DNA of 40,855 nucleotides, from the IMG/VR virus record IMGVR_UViG_3300005340_000054, positions 1-40,855 of that record. One strand, written 5' to 3'. Positions within the stretch are counted from its first letter, which is position 1. Each line of letters opens with the position of its first letter. The DNA is from a virus. Under the pieces are notes generated by a model. It was given only the letters and a program-made list of their open reading frames with translations, ran no database searches and had not been told where the DNA came from. Below are positions 23,351 to 29,960 of the stretch, in pieces. The position numbers and the translations under genes are program-made.

Positions 23351-23625
23351 TTCAGCACCTTCTCAATCTCTGCCCTGGCGAATTCCAGGTTGTGAGCGAT
23401 GGTCGAATCCGTAGTGCGTGGGAGTCCGTGAATGCGGGCATGCGCCTGCGCCATCGTGTTGTATGCCAGCCGCAGAGCCTCTTCCCTGGCGGTCAGGGCG
23501 CTGCGCAGGGCACGGAGAACGACTGCTGCATGGTTGGCATCGTCAGACGCTACAACGTACTGCTCGCAGTCGGATGCGATCCGATCCACCGCTGCTTCGG
23601 TTATATCGACGGGGGAAAGCGTCAT
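23347..23625 (-). CDS. Hypothetical helical protein
   Basis: This is a 92-residue helical protein (HAAVVLRALRSALTAREEAL, then NLEFARAEIEKVLK) with one cysteine. It starts at ATG 23625, overlapping the upstream stop. Its function is unknown. Confidence 0.6.
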   Translation of the reverse strand: MTLSPVDITEAAVDRIASDCEQYVVASDDANHAAVVLRALRSALTAREEALRLAYNTMAQAHARIHGLPRTTDSTIAHNLEFARAEIEKVLK

Positions 23626-23828
23626 GGCGCGACCCCCTGATTGCCGTCAATGCGGCCCTGAATTCCAGCAGGTTCCACGATGTGGGACATTCCGCCGCCA
23701 CCGTCCACTTCCTCTATTACATCCACCCAATAAGCATCCTTGCCGCGGGTGCCTACTTCCACGGCCACGATGAATCGACCGTTCTCCTTTCGGAGCCAGA
23801 TCGCCGGATACGTCATCTGCTCAGTCAC
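23622..23828 (-). CDS. Small beta-rich protein
   Basis: This 68-residue protein (YPAIWLRKENGRFIVAVEVG, then DAYWVDVIEEVDGGGGMSH) has a GTG start overlapping the upstream stop (GTGA). An in-frame ATG four codons later is possible. A strand-rich fold is likely. No family was recognised. Confidence 0.6.
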   Translation of the reverse strand: MTEQMTYPAIWLRKENGRFIVAVEVGTRGKDAYWVDVIEEVDGGGGMSHIVEPAGIQGRIDGNQGVAP

Positions 23829-24058
23829 AGTTTTTCTCCACAGATCGGGCAGTAGCTCGCCAGTAGGCGCGGCAGAGGCTTTCGATTTCGCGAGTCCAGC
23901 TTCACCGTAGGAACCTCCAACGCGTACCCTGGCTCGCCAGTTATGCGATTGATGGTCTCGACTACGGACAGACAGGCGTTTCTCTCCGCAAGGGCCTTGT
24001 CTGCCTTGATCCAGCAGTCATGCTTGCTGCGCCTCTTCGTCACCCGCGAAGCACTCAC
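23825..24058 (-). CDS. Small basic protein with C-terminal CxxC
   Basis: This 77-residue protein has a GTG start at 24058. The start is basic (SRVTKRRSKHDCW), then helical (LSVVETINRITGEPG), and it ends YCPICGEKL. One CxxC alone would give half a zinc site, so a dimer or a partner (or C15) may complete it. Function unknown. Confidence 0.6.
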   Translation of the reverse strand: MSASRVTKRRSKHDCWIKADKALAERNACLSVVETINRITGEPGYALEVPTVKLDSRNRKPLPRLLASYCPICGEKL

Positions 24059-24246
24059 GGCACCACCGTTTCTGGCAGTTCATAGACCTCGCGAATTGCG
24101 ATGTTCGTCCAACCTTCCTTCTTGGCGTACGCCTCAGCCTTGGCAATCGCTTGCTTTGGCCCATTGGCGACAACAAGCAGGTTGTCGATCAGCGAGAACG
24201 TCGGAATGTTCTTCTTGTCGAATACCTTTACCTTGTAAGCCTTCAT
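24055..24246 (-). CDS. Small alpha/beta protein
   Basis: This 63-residue protein (MKAYKVKVFDKKN, then NLLVVANGPKQAIAKAEAYA and WTNIAIREVYELPETVV) has a beta-alpha-beta order like small ferredoxin-type or double-psi folds. It is rich in lysine. ATGA overlap with the upstream gene. No family was recognised. Confidence 0.62.
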   Translation of the reverse strand: MKAYKVKVFDKKNIPTFSLIDNLLVVANGPKQAIAKAEAYAKKEGWTNIAIREVYELPETVVP

Positions 24247-24449
24247 GCCGCCCTCCGATCCTTCGACATCTGCTCGTAAGCCTTGGACACGACGCCGACC
24301 GTGCGAGCGCCTACGCGGCCCTCTGCGGCCTTGCGTGACAGCTTGCCGCTGGTGGTCTGACCCACTCCGAACGCACGGCCCCAGCCACCGGGAGGCGTGT
24401 CTCCGCTCGCGCGCATCCGGCAGTAGCGTTTGTATTCTGATTTCTTCAT
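24243..24449 (-). CDS. Small basic protein
   Basis: This 68-residue basic protein (MKKSEYKRYCRMRASGDTPP, then GKLSRKAAEGRVGARTVGVV) has AAGGG seven bases before the ATG. It starts a run of overlapping genes after a 26-base gap. Nucleic-acid binding is possible from its charge. No family was recognised. Confidence 0.6.
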   Translation of the reverse strand: MKKSEYKRYCRMRASGDTPPGGWGRAFGVGQTTSGKLSRKAAEGRVGARTVGVVSKAYEQMSKDRRAA

Positions 24450-24475
24450 GTAGGTGCCCTTGAGTTATCGGAAGA

Positions 24476-24907
24476 CTATCGACTGATGAGCTTCATCATG
24501 CGGAGGGTCATATCGCCCTCCGACTGCTCCGGCAGGGTCTCGACTTCAGGCGGTCCCACGGTCACAGCGCCATCGGCAGCCGTGATAGTGGCAACGCACT
24601 TCTTGTCCTCGTAGTCGCCGCCGCAGTGAACCTTGACGTTCAGGGAGGGCGCGGCCTTCTGCACAATGCGCAGCGCCTCGGCAATGTCCTCGACCTCGAA
24701 ATCGCGCTCGTAGCAGTTGCCTGTGACGTTCATGCGCGGGGCCATCCATTCGTCGATGCCGCACAGTGAGCCAGGAGGGCTAAAGGCCAGCGCGTGATAG
24801 GGCTGCTCGCCTGCCGCCCTGTAATCGCTCAGGCATGCCTTCCGCGCCGCTGCAACCTGGGCCGGGTCAATCGTGCCGTCGATATTCACTGCTCTCCAAT
24901 TCCCCAT
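24476..24907 (-). CDS. Hypothetical protein
   Basis: This 143-residue protein has four cysteines before residue 105 (KACLSDY, SLCGIDEW, GNCYERDF, HCGGDYEDKKC). The end is acidic and helical (LPEQSEGDMTLRMMKLISR). GGGAG lies six bases before the ATG. It lies just downstream of the HNH gene, separated by 64 bases. No family was recognised. Confidence 0.65.
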   Translation of the reverse strand: MGNWRAVNIDGTIDPAQVAAARKACLSDYRAAGEQPYHALAFSPPGSLCGIDEWMAPRMNVTGNCYERDFEVEDIAEALRIVQKAAPSLNVKVHCGGDYEDKKCVATITAADGAVTVGPPEVETLPEQSEGDMTLRMMKLISR

Positions 24908-24971
24908 GTCTCTCTCCCTTGTTCCTATCAGGTAGCTTTGTATGCGCCAGTCAGCGGGTGGCTGAAGCGCG

Positions 24972-25475
24972 CTACGTTCTAGACCATTGATTCATAATTT
25001 GGTACTTATGAATGCGCGGACCCATAGCGATGGCTCCTTGTTCTCCATGGACTTTGATTCTCCAGTCCATGGTCGCAAGCTTGATGCCAAGCCTATCCGC
25101 CCAATCGCACGTAGATAGTCGAAGGCCGTCGTAGGTGATGAATCTCGTCACCCGTCTATTGCGGCACTGCTCAAATCTGGTTGACCACCGACAATTCCCA
25201 GGCTCGTAGTTGCCATCATTATTGATGCGATCAAGAGTTGTTCCGGGAGGTCTTGGCCCCATGTCACGGACAAAGGTATCGAAACTGCCTGCCCACTCCT
25301 TACATACGCAAATACCACGGCCGCCATAGTTGGCATACTGCTTTACACGGCTGTCAGTACACCGTCTCCGCATATCAACCCATACTCCGTATAGCGGATG
25401 CCGAGTGCGCCTGCTTTCGTACTTGCGCTCATAGGATCTTTGCCGTTCTCGCCATTTTCCATCTCTCAAGATCAT
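24972..25475 (-). CDS. HNH homing-type endonuclease
   Basis: This is a 167-residue protein. Residues 26-72 have HPLYGVWVDMRRRC, YGGRGICVCKEW and FVRDMG, the usual lead-in. The HNH core is at 81-97 (LDRINNDGNYEPGNCRW), with D82, N94 and neighbours in the expected positions. Residues 112-145 (FITYDGLRLSTCDWADRLGI) look like the DNA-recognition helix-turn-helix of free-standing phage homing enzymes. Such genes cut allelic sites and spread by repair. It sits inside the leftward operon, with a gap only on its downstream side. AGGTG lies eight bases upstream of the ATG. Confidence 0.85.
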   Translation of the reverse strand: MILRDGKWRERQRSYERKYESRRTRHPLYGVWVDMRRRCTDSRVKQYANYGGRGICVCKEWAGSFDTFVRDMGPRPPGTTLDRINNDGNYEPGNCRWSTRFEQCRNRRVTRFITYDGLRLSTCDWADRLGIKLATMDWRIKVHGEQGAIAMGPRIHKYQIMNQWSRT

Positions 25476-25476
25476 T

Positions 25477-25605
25477 CTATTTACACCTGTAAGACCTACT
25501 CCAGGCTCGGAACCAGTTCAGCTCTTTCAGCATCCTCCGCATCGCAAACCGTCGGCGCCATTGCAGGATCAGCAGCATCAGGCGGGTGCGGCGGGTGGCC
25601 ATCAT
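25477..25605 (-). CDS. 42-residue basic protein
   Basis: The start overlaps the upstream stop (ATGATG at 25605). The product (MMATRRTRLMLLILQWRRRF, then MLKELNWFRAWSRSYRCK) has a short hydrophobic patch among many arginines. The stop lies one base before the HNH start. The overlap supports translation, but the size leaves doubt. Confidence 0.45.
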   Translation of the reverse strand: MMATRRTRLMLLILQWRRRFAMRRMLKELNWFRAWSRSYRCK

Positions 25606-25781
25606 GGCGTCACCGGCTTCGGTGCCAACACATCGCGAAACTTCTTTGCGAGGCGCTTCAGTTCACGCTTCCCGACGCTGGCCGAGTAATACTCCACTGT
25701 TGCGCTGTAGCCGGCGTGAGTTTCCAGCGCGCCTGCCACGGTCTCGATCTCATGCGCCTCAAGGTAGATAGCTCGCTTCAT
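25602..25781 (-). CDS. Small hypothetical protein, 59 residues
   Basis: The protein reads MKRAIYLEAHEIETVAGALE, then GYSATVEYYSASVGKRELKR and a basic helical end. ATGA overlaps occur at both ends (25781 and 25605). The balanced alpha/beta composition suggests a folded protein. No family was recognised. Confidence 0.6.
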   Translation of the reverse strand: MKRAIYLEAHEIETVAGALETHAGYSATVEYYSASVGKRELKRLAKKFRDVLAPKPVTP

Positions 25782-25942
25782 ACATTTTTCCTCGCAAAGT
25801 CGCTCTCATTCGCCCGGTGGTTCAGTTCGCGCACGATCTCGGCAGGCTCGCGGCACGCTTCGCACAGGTAGCCGTCATGCACGCAGGCTTCGGGGTCGGC
25901 GTCGGTGTCGATCAGGGCGCGACAGCCTTGGCAGAGAACCAT
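25778..25942 (-). CDS. Small double-CxxC zinc-finger protein
   Basis: This 54-residue protein has C4-x2-C7 and C27-x2-C30 around an acidic loop (ALIDTDADPEACVHDGYL), with a helical tail (AEIVRELNHRANES). The arrangement matches a compact treble-clef or DksA/TraR-like zinc fold. GGAGG lies ten bases before ATG 25942; a GTG six bases earlier, overlapping the upstream stop, is an alternative start. A DksA/TraR-like role on RNA polymerase is only a guess. Confidence 0.6.
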   Translation of the reverse strand: MVLCQGCRALIDTDADPEACVHDGYLCEACREPAEIVRELNHRANESDFARKNV

Positions 25943-25944
25943 GC

Positions 25945-26235
25945 TCACTTCGCCTCCCTCGCCATCGCCGACAGCTTCAGCGACAGCGACAGCGACAGCG
26001 AAGTCCAGCGCGTGTGCTCATCCGCCGTCCGCGCGTCCTGCTCCTTCAGATTGCGCCAGTGCAGCGCAGTCCTGAGTGCCATCTCGGCCAGATCGCACAG
26101 CTCCTCGCGCGTCAGTTCGGGCTTGCGAATGGGGGCGCTGGGGAAGCGGGTGGTGGCTTCTATGGTGGCGAGCTGGGCGCGGTTCATGGCGAGGCCCATA
26201 TTGAAGATATCGTCGCTGAGGTTGGGGGTGGTCAT
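25945..26235 (-). CDS. Hypothetical protein, first gene of the leftward operon
   Basis: This is a 96-residue protein starting MTTPNLSDDIFNMGLAMNRA. ATG 26235 has GGAG six bases upstream (26245-26242). It is helical, with PELTREELCDLAEMALRTAL in the middle and an LSLSLSLKLS run near the end, encoded by the CAGCGA repeat at 25978-26001. It lies directly behind the early leftward promoter, so it should be among the first proteins made. Function unknown. Confidence 0.68.
   Translation of the reverse strand: MTTPNLSDDIFNMGLAMNRAQLATIEATTRFPSAPIRKPELTREELCDLAEMALRTALHWRNLKEQDARTADEHTRWTSLSLSLSLKLSAMAREAK
25978..26001. repeat. Hexamer tandem repeat, CAGCGA x4
   Basis: Four perfect copies of the unit CAGCGA are present on the top strand. 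On the leftward strand they encode alternating Leu-Ser in the gene 25945-26235. A change in copy number would keep the reading frame and only lengthen the run. Confidence 0.9.
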
Positions 26236-26259
26236 GCGGGTCTCCGTGTTCATGGGGCG

Positions 26260-26289
26260 TATCTAAGCACACGCAACTTTCCTGCGCAA
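26260..26289 (-). promoter_or_regulatory. Early leftward promoter
   Basis: On the leftward strand TTGCGC (26289-26284) and TAGATA (26265-26260) are spaced by 18 bases. The predicted start is about 26253, giving an 18-base leader with GGAG before ATG 26235. The -35 box overlaps the left arm of the dyad at 26286-26298. Confidence 0.55.
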
Positions 26290-26298
26290 GCACCTTGC
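26286..26298. promoter_or_regulatory. Shared operator-like dyad over both -35 boxes
   Basis: GCAAG-CAC-CTTGC is a perfect inverted repeat. Its left arm overlaps the leftward -35 box (26284-26289) and its right arm overlaps the rightward -35 box (26295-26300). A protein bound here would control both early promoters at once. The HTH protein encoded at 26331 is the natural candidate. Confidence 0.55.
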
Positions 26299-26323
26299 AG
26301 AAATATTTTTGCGTTCGTATACT
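26295..26323 (+). promoter_or_regulatory. Early rightward promoter (leaderless transcript predicted)
   Basis: TTGCAG (26295-26300) and TATACT (26318-26323) are spaced by exactly 17 bases. The -10 box ends seven bases before ATG 26331, so transcription should start at or next to the A of the ATG. No Shine-Dalgarno precedes that codon, which agrees with a leaderless message, as for lambda cI from PRM. Confidence 0.65.
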
Positions 26324-26330
26324 GCGTCAC

Positions 26331-26504
26331 ATGAAAGATTCCCAATTGCTCACTCAGGCGCTGGCTTCGTGTGATGAAAATCGCACGAAAATGGCTGAAA
26401 AACTAGGTGTTTCGCGGCAGGTTGTGCAGGGATGGCTCAAACGCAAATGCCTCCCAGCGTGGCGCCGTGATGCAGTTCGCAAGCTGGCCGGCAAGTCGTT
26501 ATGA
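26331..26504 (+). CDS. Cro/YdaS-like helix-turn-helix regulator
   Basis: The protein has 57 residues. SQLLTQALASC, then TKMAEKLGVSRQVVQGWLKR is a clear helix-turn-helix: the first helix carries AEKLGV and the recognition helix SRQVVQGWL. It lacks any dimerisation or cleavage domain, so it is Cro-like rather than CI-like. I chose ATG 26331 because a TTG at 26295 would lie within the -35 box. It likely binds the dyad at 26286-26298 and sets the balance of the two early operons. Its stop overlaps the exonuclease ATG. Confidence 0.8.
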   Translation: MKDSQLLTQALASCDENRTKMAEKLGVSRQVVQGWLKRKCLPAWRRDAVRKLAGKSL

Positions 26505-27184
26505 CAATTAGCTATCACCCCGAAGTTGTACAGGGCAGTGATGACTGGCTCGCCCTTCGCCGCGGCCTCATTACCGCCAGTGAGATGTGCCTGCTGCTGA
26601 CTCCCACGCTCAAAGTGGCGGCCAATGACAAGAGCCGCGCCCATATCTGGGAGCTGGCAGCGCAGCGCATCAGTCACTATACGGAGCCGACCTATATCGG
26701 CAGCGACATGCTGCGCGGACAGGAAGATGAAATTCTGGCCCGTGCGCTGTATGCCGAAAAGATCGCGCCCGTGAAAGAGTGCGGCTTCGTCACGAACGAC
26801 GAATGGGGCTACAGCATTGGCTATTCGCCCGATGGACTGATTGGCGATGACGGCCTCATCGAGTGCAAGTCGCGCCGGCAGAAGTTCCAGATCCAGACCA
26901 TCGCCGAATACCTGCCTGCAGGCCTGATCCCCGAGGAATACATCCTCCAGGCGCAGACGGGCCTGCTGGTGACGGGGCGCAAGTGGCTGGATTTCGTCAG
27001 CTACTGCGGCGGATTGCCCATGGCGGTGATTCGCGTGCTACCGGATCCGCTGATTCAGGCCGCCATCATCGCTGCGACCTCAAACGCTGAAAAGCAGATC
27101 GTGGCGAAGATGGCCGATTACATCGTGAACGCACGCGGCCTATTTCCAACCGAACGACGAATCGAAGAGGACATGCACCTATGA
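26501..27184 (+). CDS. Phage exonuclease, YqaJ/lambda-exo type
   Basis: This is a 227-residue protein, the size of lambda Exo (226). The N-terminal DDWLALRRGLITASEMCLLL is the family opening (W..LR.G.iTaS). The active site is D111 (YSPDGLIGDDG) followed by E121-C-K123, the D-E-x-K core. VAAQTG-type residues follow (EEYILQAQTGLLVTGRKWLD). Such 5'-3' exonucleases make 3' single strands for annealing-type recombination. It starts at ATG 26501, overlapping the HTH gene stop. Confidence 0.85.
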   Translation: MTISYHPEVVQGSDDWLALRRGLITASEMCLLLTPTLKVAANDKSRAHIWELAAQRISHYTEPTYIGSDMLRGQEDEILARALYAEKIAPVKECGFVTNDEWGYSIGYSPDGLIGDDGLIECKSRRQKFQIQTIAEYLPAGLIPEEYILQAQTGLLVTGRKWLDFVSYCGGLPMAVIRVLPDPLIQAAIIAATSNAEKQIVAKMADYIVNARGLFPTERRIEEDMHL

Positions 27185-28203
27185 GTGAGTCGAAAGAACT
27201 GACCCTTCCGCAACGTGTCGCTGGACTGCTGAAGTCTGCAGAGCGCGAGGCCGTACTGAAAGAGATGGCGGCGAAGTCCGTCACCATCACGGCCATCACC
27301 AACCAGGCAGGCTATCAGCAGTGCCACTCTGCACGGATGGTGCTGAAGAATCAGCGCATCATCATCGAGAAGGATGGCAAGGCTGCGCGCGATGAGGCCA
27401 ATCGCTTTCGCGAAGCTGTGATCTCTGAAGAAAAACGTCTCATTGGGCTGATTGATCCGGAGGAAACGCGCCTGAAGGGCATTCAGGATGCATGGGATGA
27501 TGAGCAGAAGCGTATCAAGGAAGCCAAGGAGGAGGCCGAACGGCAGCGCATTGCGGCTATCCAGGCTCGCATTGCGCGAATCGCTAACTCACCCGTTGGT
27601 GTGACAGGCAAGGACGCAGCGCAGATCCAGGTGCAGCTGCAGGCGGTCGCGGGCATCATAATTGATGATGCCTTTGCAGAATTCCAGGCAGAAGCGGCGA
27701 AGGCGAAGGATGAGGCCGTCGCTACCCTGACGGGAATGCATGCCGAACGCGTGGCATTCGAAGAGGCTCAAGTACGGGCCGAAGCCGAGCGCCGGCAGCG
27801 GGAGGCTGAGGAAGCGGCAGAGCGAGAGCGGATTGCCGCGGAGCGGGCGGAGTTGGCGAAACTGCGGGCAGAGCAGGAGGCGCGCGAGAAACTTGAACGC
27901 GACCGCATTGCCGCTGAAGAAACGGCGGCGCGCCAGCGTATCGAGACCGAACAACGTGAAGCGCGGCGTCTCCAGCAAGAGGTGGACGACAAGGCGCGTA
28001 AAGAGCGCGATGCAGCTGCTGCGGAATTACGACGCCAGCAAGAGGCTTTTGCTGCGGAGCAGGAGGCCGCGCGACGCAAGGCAGAGCGGGAACGCACGGC
28101 AGCGCAGAACCTGAAGCGCGAAGAAATCATCAAGCTGGTCGCGGACCACTACAAGGTCAGCGCGGATGATGCGGTTTCTCTGTTGCGGGAGTTGTTCTCA
28201 TGA
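27181..28203 (+). CDS. Long coiled-coil protein of the recombination operon
   Basis: This is a 340-residue protein. Residues 1-90 (LPQRVAGLLKSAEREAVLKE, then SARMVLKNQRIIIEKDGKAA) form a globular start like that seen in phage proteins encoded next to exonucleases. Residues about 95-320 are an almost unbroken charged coiled coil with E/R/A heptads. The end is a compact helix pair (IIKLVADHYKVSADDAVSLL). It may tether or load the recombination proteins. Its role is inferred from location. Confidence 0.68.
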   Translation: MSESKELTLPQRVAGLLKSAEREAVLKEMAAKSVTITAITNQAGYQQCHSARMVLKNQRIIIEKDGKAARDEANRFREAVISEEKRLIGLIDPEETRLKGIQDAWDDEQKRIKEAKEEAERQRIAAIQARIARIANSPVGVTGKDAAQIQVQLQAVAGIIIDDAFAEFQAEAAKAKDEAVATLTGMHAERVAFEEAQVRAEAERRQREAEEAAERERIAAERAELAKLRAEQEAREKLERDRIAAEETAARQRIETEQREARRLQQEVDDKARKERDAAAAELRRQQEAFAAEQEAARRKAERERTAAQNLKREEIIKLVADHYKVSADDAVSLLRELFS

Positions 28204-28808
28204 GTGTCAACATGGCTGAATTCACAGCTCCAAAGACGGACCAGCTGAATGCGGATTCGCTCATTGGCGGGCCGATCACCGTGACGATTACTGGCGTGCG
28301 CGCAAATGAAGGTAGCGCCGAGCAGCCGATCTCCATCGGCTATGAAGGCGATGACGGCAAGCCGTATAAGCCCTGCAAGAGCATGAGGCGCGTGATGGTG
28401 CATGTGTGGGGCGCTGATGCCAAGGCCTATGTGGGCCGCAGCATGACGCTGTACTGCGATCCTGAAGTGCAGTTCGGTGGCTTGAAGGTCGGCGGTATCC
28501 GCATCTCGCATATGAGCCACATCGAGAAGGCCCAGGTGATGGCGCTCACCGCAACCAAGGCCAAGCGCAAGCCGTTCACAGTGCAGCCATTGGTCAGGGG
28601 AGCGGATATTCAGCCCACCATCGATATCGCTGCGATGCTCAAAGCGTATGAATCCGCCGCAACGCGTGACGAGCTGACCATTGCGGAGGCTAATCGTGCT
28701 GGGGTATGGGGAAAGTTGTCGGCCGCTCATAAGGCTGATCTCAAAGCGGCTAGCGATGCGGCAAAGAAGCGCCTCGAATCGGCGTCTGCTGCGGAGCCGA
28801 CGCTGTGA
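28200..28808 (+). CDS. Possible OB-fold ssDNA-binding or annealing partner of the exonuclease
   Basis: This 202-residue protein has a beta-rich N-terminal domain (residues 20-115: GGPITVTITGVRA, YKPCKSMRRVMVHVWG, VGRSMTLYCDPEVQFGGLKV, GGIRISHMSHI). That order of strands with a conserved PCKSMRR and WG is typical of phage proteins placed beside Exo-type genes. The C-terminal half is helical with Ala/Lys. An OB-type single-strand binding or annealing role fits both fold and neighbours, but no family was confirmed. Confidence 0.6.
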   Translation: MSVNMAEFTAPKTDQLNADSLIGGPITVTITGVRANEGSAEQPISIGYEGDDGKPYKPCKSMRRVMVHVWGADAKAYVGRSMTLYCDPEVQFGGLKVGGIRISHMSHIEKAQVMALTATKAKRKPFTVQPLVRGADIQPTIDIAAMLKAYESAATRDELTIAEANRAGVWGKLSAAHKADLKAASDAAKKRLESASAAEPTL

Positions 28809-28984
28809 CGCTCACGGACGTGGAAATCTTATCTCTCCTCCATAGGCTTGATAAGGCCAGCAAGAACGACAACGGGTACCCGCCATTCGGCTTGGATCTG
28901 CACGGACCATACTCACGCTCGCAGCAGCTCATCGAAGTGGTGCGCGAATGGCTCAGGCAGGCGAGTGCGGAGGCGCAGCGATGA
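28805..28984 (+). CDS. Small hypothetical protein, 59 residues
   Basis: The GTG start overlaps the preceding stop (GTGA at 28805) and the stop overlaps the next ATG (28981). The product is helical at both ends (EILSLLHRLDKASKND, IEVVREWLRQASAEAQR) with a central loop (GYPPFGLDLHGPYS). No family was recognised. Confidence 0.6.
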   Translation: MTLTDVEILSLLHRLDKASKNDNGYPPFGLDLHGPYSRSQQLIEVVREWLRQASAEAQR

Positions 28985-29277
28985 CGCGGCAATACCGCCG
29001 CACCACGTTCTCTCGCATCGCTGAAGAGAGCAAGGCGAAAGCGCTGGAGATGATTGCGGCCGGCGCCTATCGCGTTGATATCGCCCGCGCGTGCAGCATC
29101 AGTCCGAATAGCGTGGATGGCCTGGCCAAGCGCGCAGGGTTGAAGCTCTCGAAAATGAAGCGAGGGCGGCGCACAACTTGGCGCTCGCTGCCGCCAAAAG
29201 CCAATCCGGTGGAGGGCGTGAACTGGCGCGCGATTGCTGCAAACTTGCGATGGGGTGGGGGCGGCTTTCATGGATGA
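28981..29277 (+). CDS. Helix-turn-helix DNA-binding protein
   Basis: This is a 98-residue protein. ATG 28981 overlaps the previous stop. Residues 20-46 (KALEMIAAGAYRVDIARACS, then ISPNSVDGLAKRAG) have the A..i...GAyR.dIA...isp.sV pattern of a transposase/resolvase-like HTH. The basic segment KLSKMKRGRRTTWR follows. It may be an early regulator or a replication accessory. Confidence 0.65.
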   Translation: MTRQYRRTTFSRIAEESKAKALEMIAAGAYRVDIARACSISPNSVDGLAKRAGLKLSKMKRGRRTTWRSLPPKANPVEGVNWRAIAANLRWGGGGFHG

Positions 29278-29500
29278 GGCCGCACTGCTGAAGCGCCTCG
29301 GCATCACCGAAGGCCCGATCATCGCCTTCAATGTCAAAGGCGGCGTCAAGGAATTCCTGCGCGCGCAAATCAAGGCGCATGGAGAGATGAACATCTGCGC
29401 CAGTGAGGACGGGAAGGTGATTCGCTACGGGGAAATGTTCGAGCGGATCTATGGCGAGAGTTTGGAAGGGAAGAAGAAGCGTGCTAGTCGTAGAACTTGA
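29270..29500 (+). CDS. Hypothetical protein
   Basis: This 76-residue alpha/beta protein (MDEAALLKRLGITEGPIIAF, then VKEFLRAQIKAHGEMN and a basic end) has ATG 29270 overlapping the preceding stop by eight bases. An upstream in-frame ATG at 29234 lies deep in that gene. No family was recognised. Confidence 0.6.
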   Translation: MDEAALLKRLGITEGPIIAFNVKGGVKEFLRAQIKAHGEMNICASEDGKVIRYGEMFERIYGESLEGKKKRASRRT

Positions 29501-29873
29501 CTGGCCGCATCGGGACTTGTCACCCAATAGCCGCAAGCACTGGGCGAACAAGGCGAAGAAAGCGAAGCTCGCACGTCAGGCAGCGTTCCTGCTGACCAAG
29601 CAACGCCTGGCGCAGATTCATCTGACCATCGCACGCGAGAGCAAGCAGTTGCAGATCGGACTGGCGTTCTATCCCAAGGACAAGCGCCATTACGATCTCG
29701 ACAATTTGATTGCGCGCATGAAGTCGAGCCTCGATGGCATCGCTGATGCGCTATGCGTGAATGATCGCAAATTCGGCTATGGCCAGATTACATTGGAAGC
29801 CGCGCAGAAGCCGGGGAAAGTCATCGTGACGGTGCAAGAGCGCAATAGCTCTATTGACGCAGGACTGAAGTAG
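29481..29873 (+). CDS. rusA: RusA-like Holliday junction resolvase
   Basis: This 130-residue protein (RusA has about 120) has the family layout LSPNSRKHWANKAK near the start. The acidic set D72-L-D74-N follows in HYDLDNLIARMKSSLDGIAD, with D95 in LCVNDRKF. RusA uses three such aspartates to bind metal and cut branched DNA. The GTG start at 29481 lies inside the previous gene's end with an AAGGG-like site upstream; an ATG at 29451 has none. It works with the exonuclease pathway to resolve recombination junctions. Confidence 0.85.
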   Translation: MLVVELDWPHRDLSPNSRKHWANKAKKAKLARQAAFLLTKQRLAQIHLTIARESKQLQIGLAFYPKDKRHYDLDNLIARMKSSLDGIADALCVNDRKFGYGQITLEAAQKPGKVIVTVQERNSSIDAGLK

Positions 29874-29885
29874 GAATATACCTAC
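29870..29885. promoter_or_regulatory. Dyad GTAGG-AATATA-CCTAC after the resolvase gene
   Basis: This is an inverted repeat with perfect 5-bp arms and an AT-only centre, overlapping the resolvase stop codon. It carries AGGAATAT, the same octamer found twice in the internal leftward promoter (20362 and 20395). A shared regulator is possible. Confidence 0.45.
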
Positions 29886-29930
29886 GTTCGGCTCAGTGAA
29901 CGGGCCGATTGACAGACTCACTCACCATAG

Positions 29931-29952
29931 TCCCCGTGCCTATTCACGGGGA
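29931..29952 (+). terminator. Terminator-like hairpin
   Basis: TCCCCGTG-CCTATT-CACGGGGA is a perfect 8-bp, GC-rich stem with a 6-base loop. It is followed by TTCCCTTTCT, a broken T-rich run. It lies between the resolvase gene and the next gene and could end or attenuate the early transcript. The weak T-run makes it a moderate candidate. Confidence 0.55.
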
Positions 29953-29960
29953 TTCCCTTT

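Noticed and set aside
17554-26235. CRISPR array, tRNA, integrase or reverse transcriptase in the leftward region
   Set aside because: No repeat-spacer pattern, cloverleaf, recombinase motif or RT motif was found.
29909-29914. Perfect TTGACA box
   Set aside because: No acceptable -10 box lies 15-19 bases downstream; the space is taken by the GC-rich hairpin.
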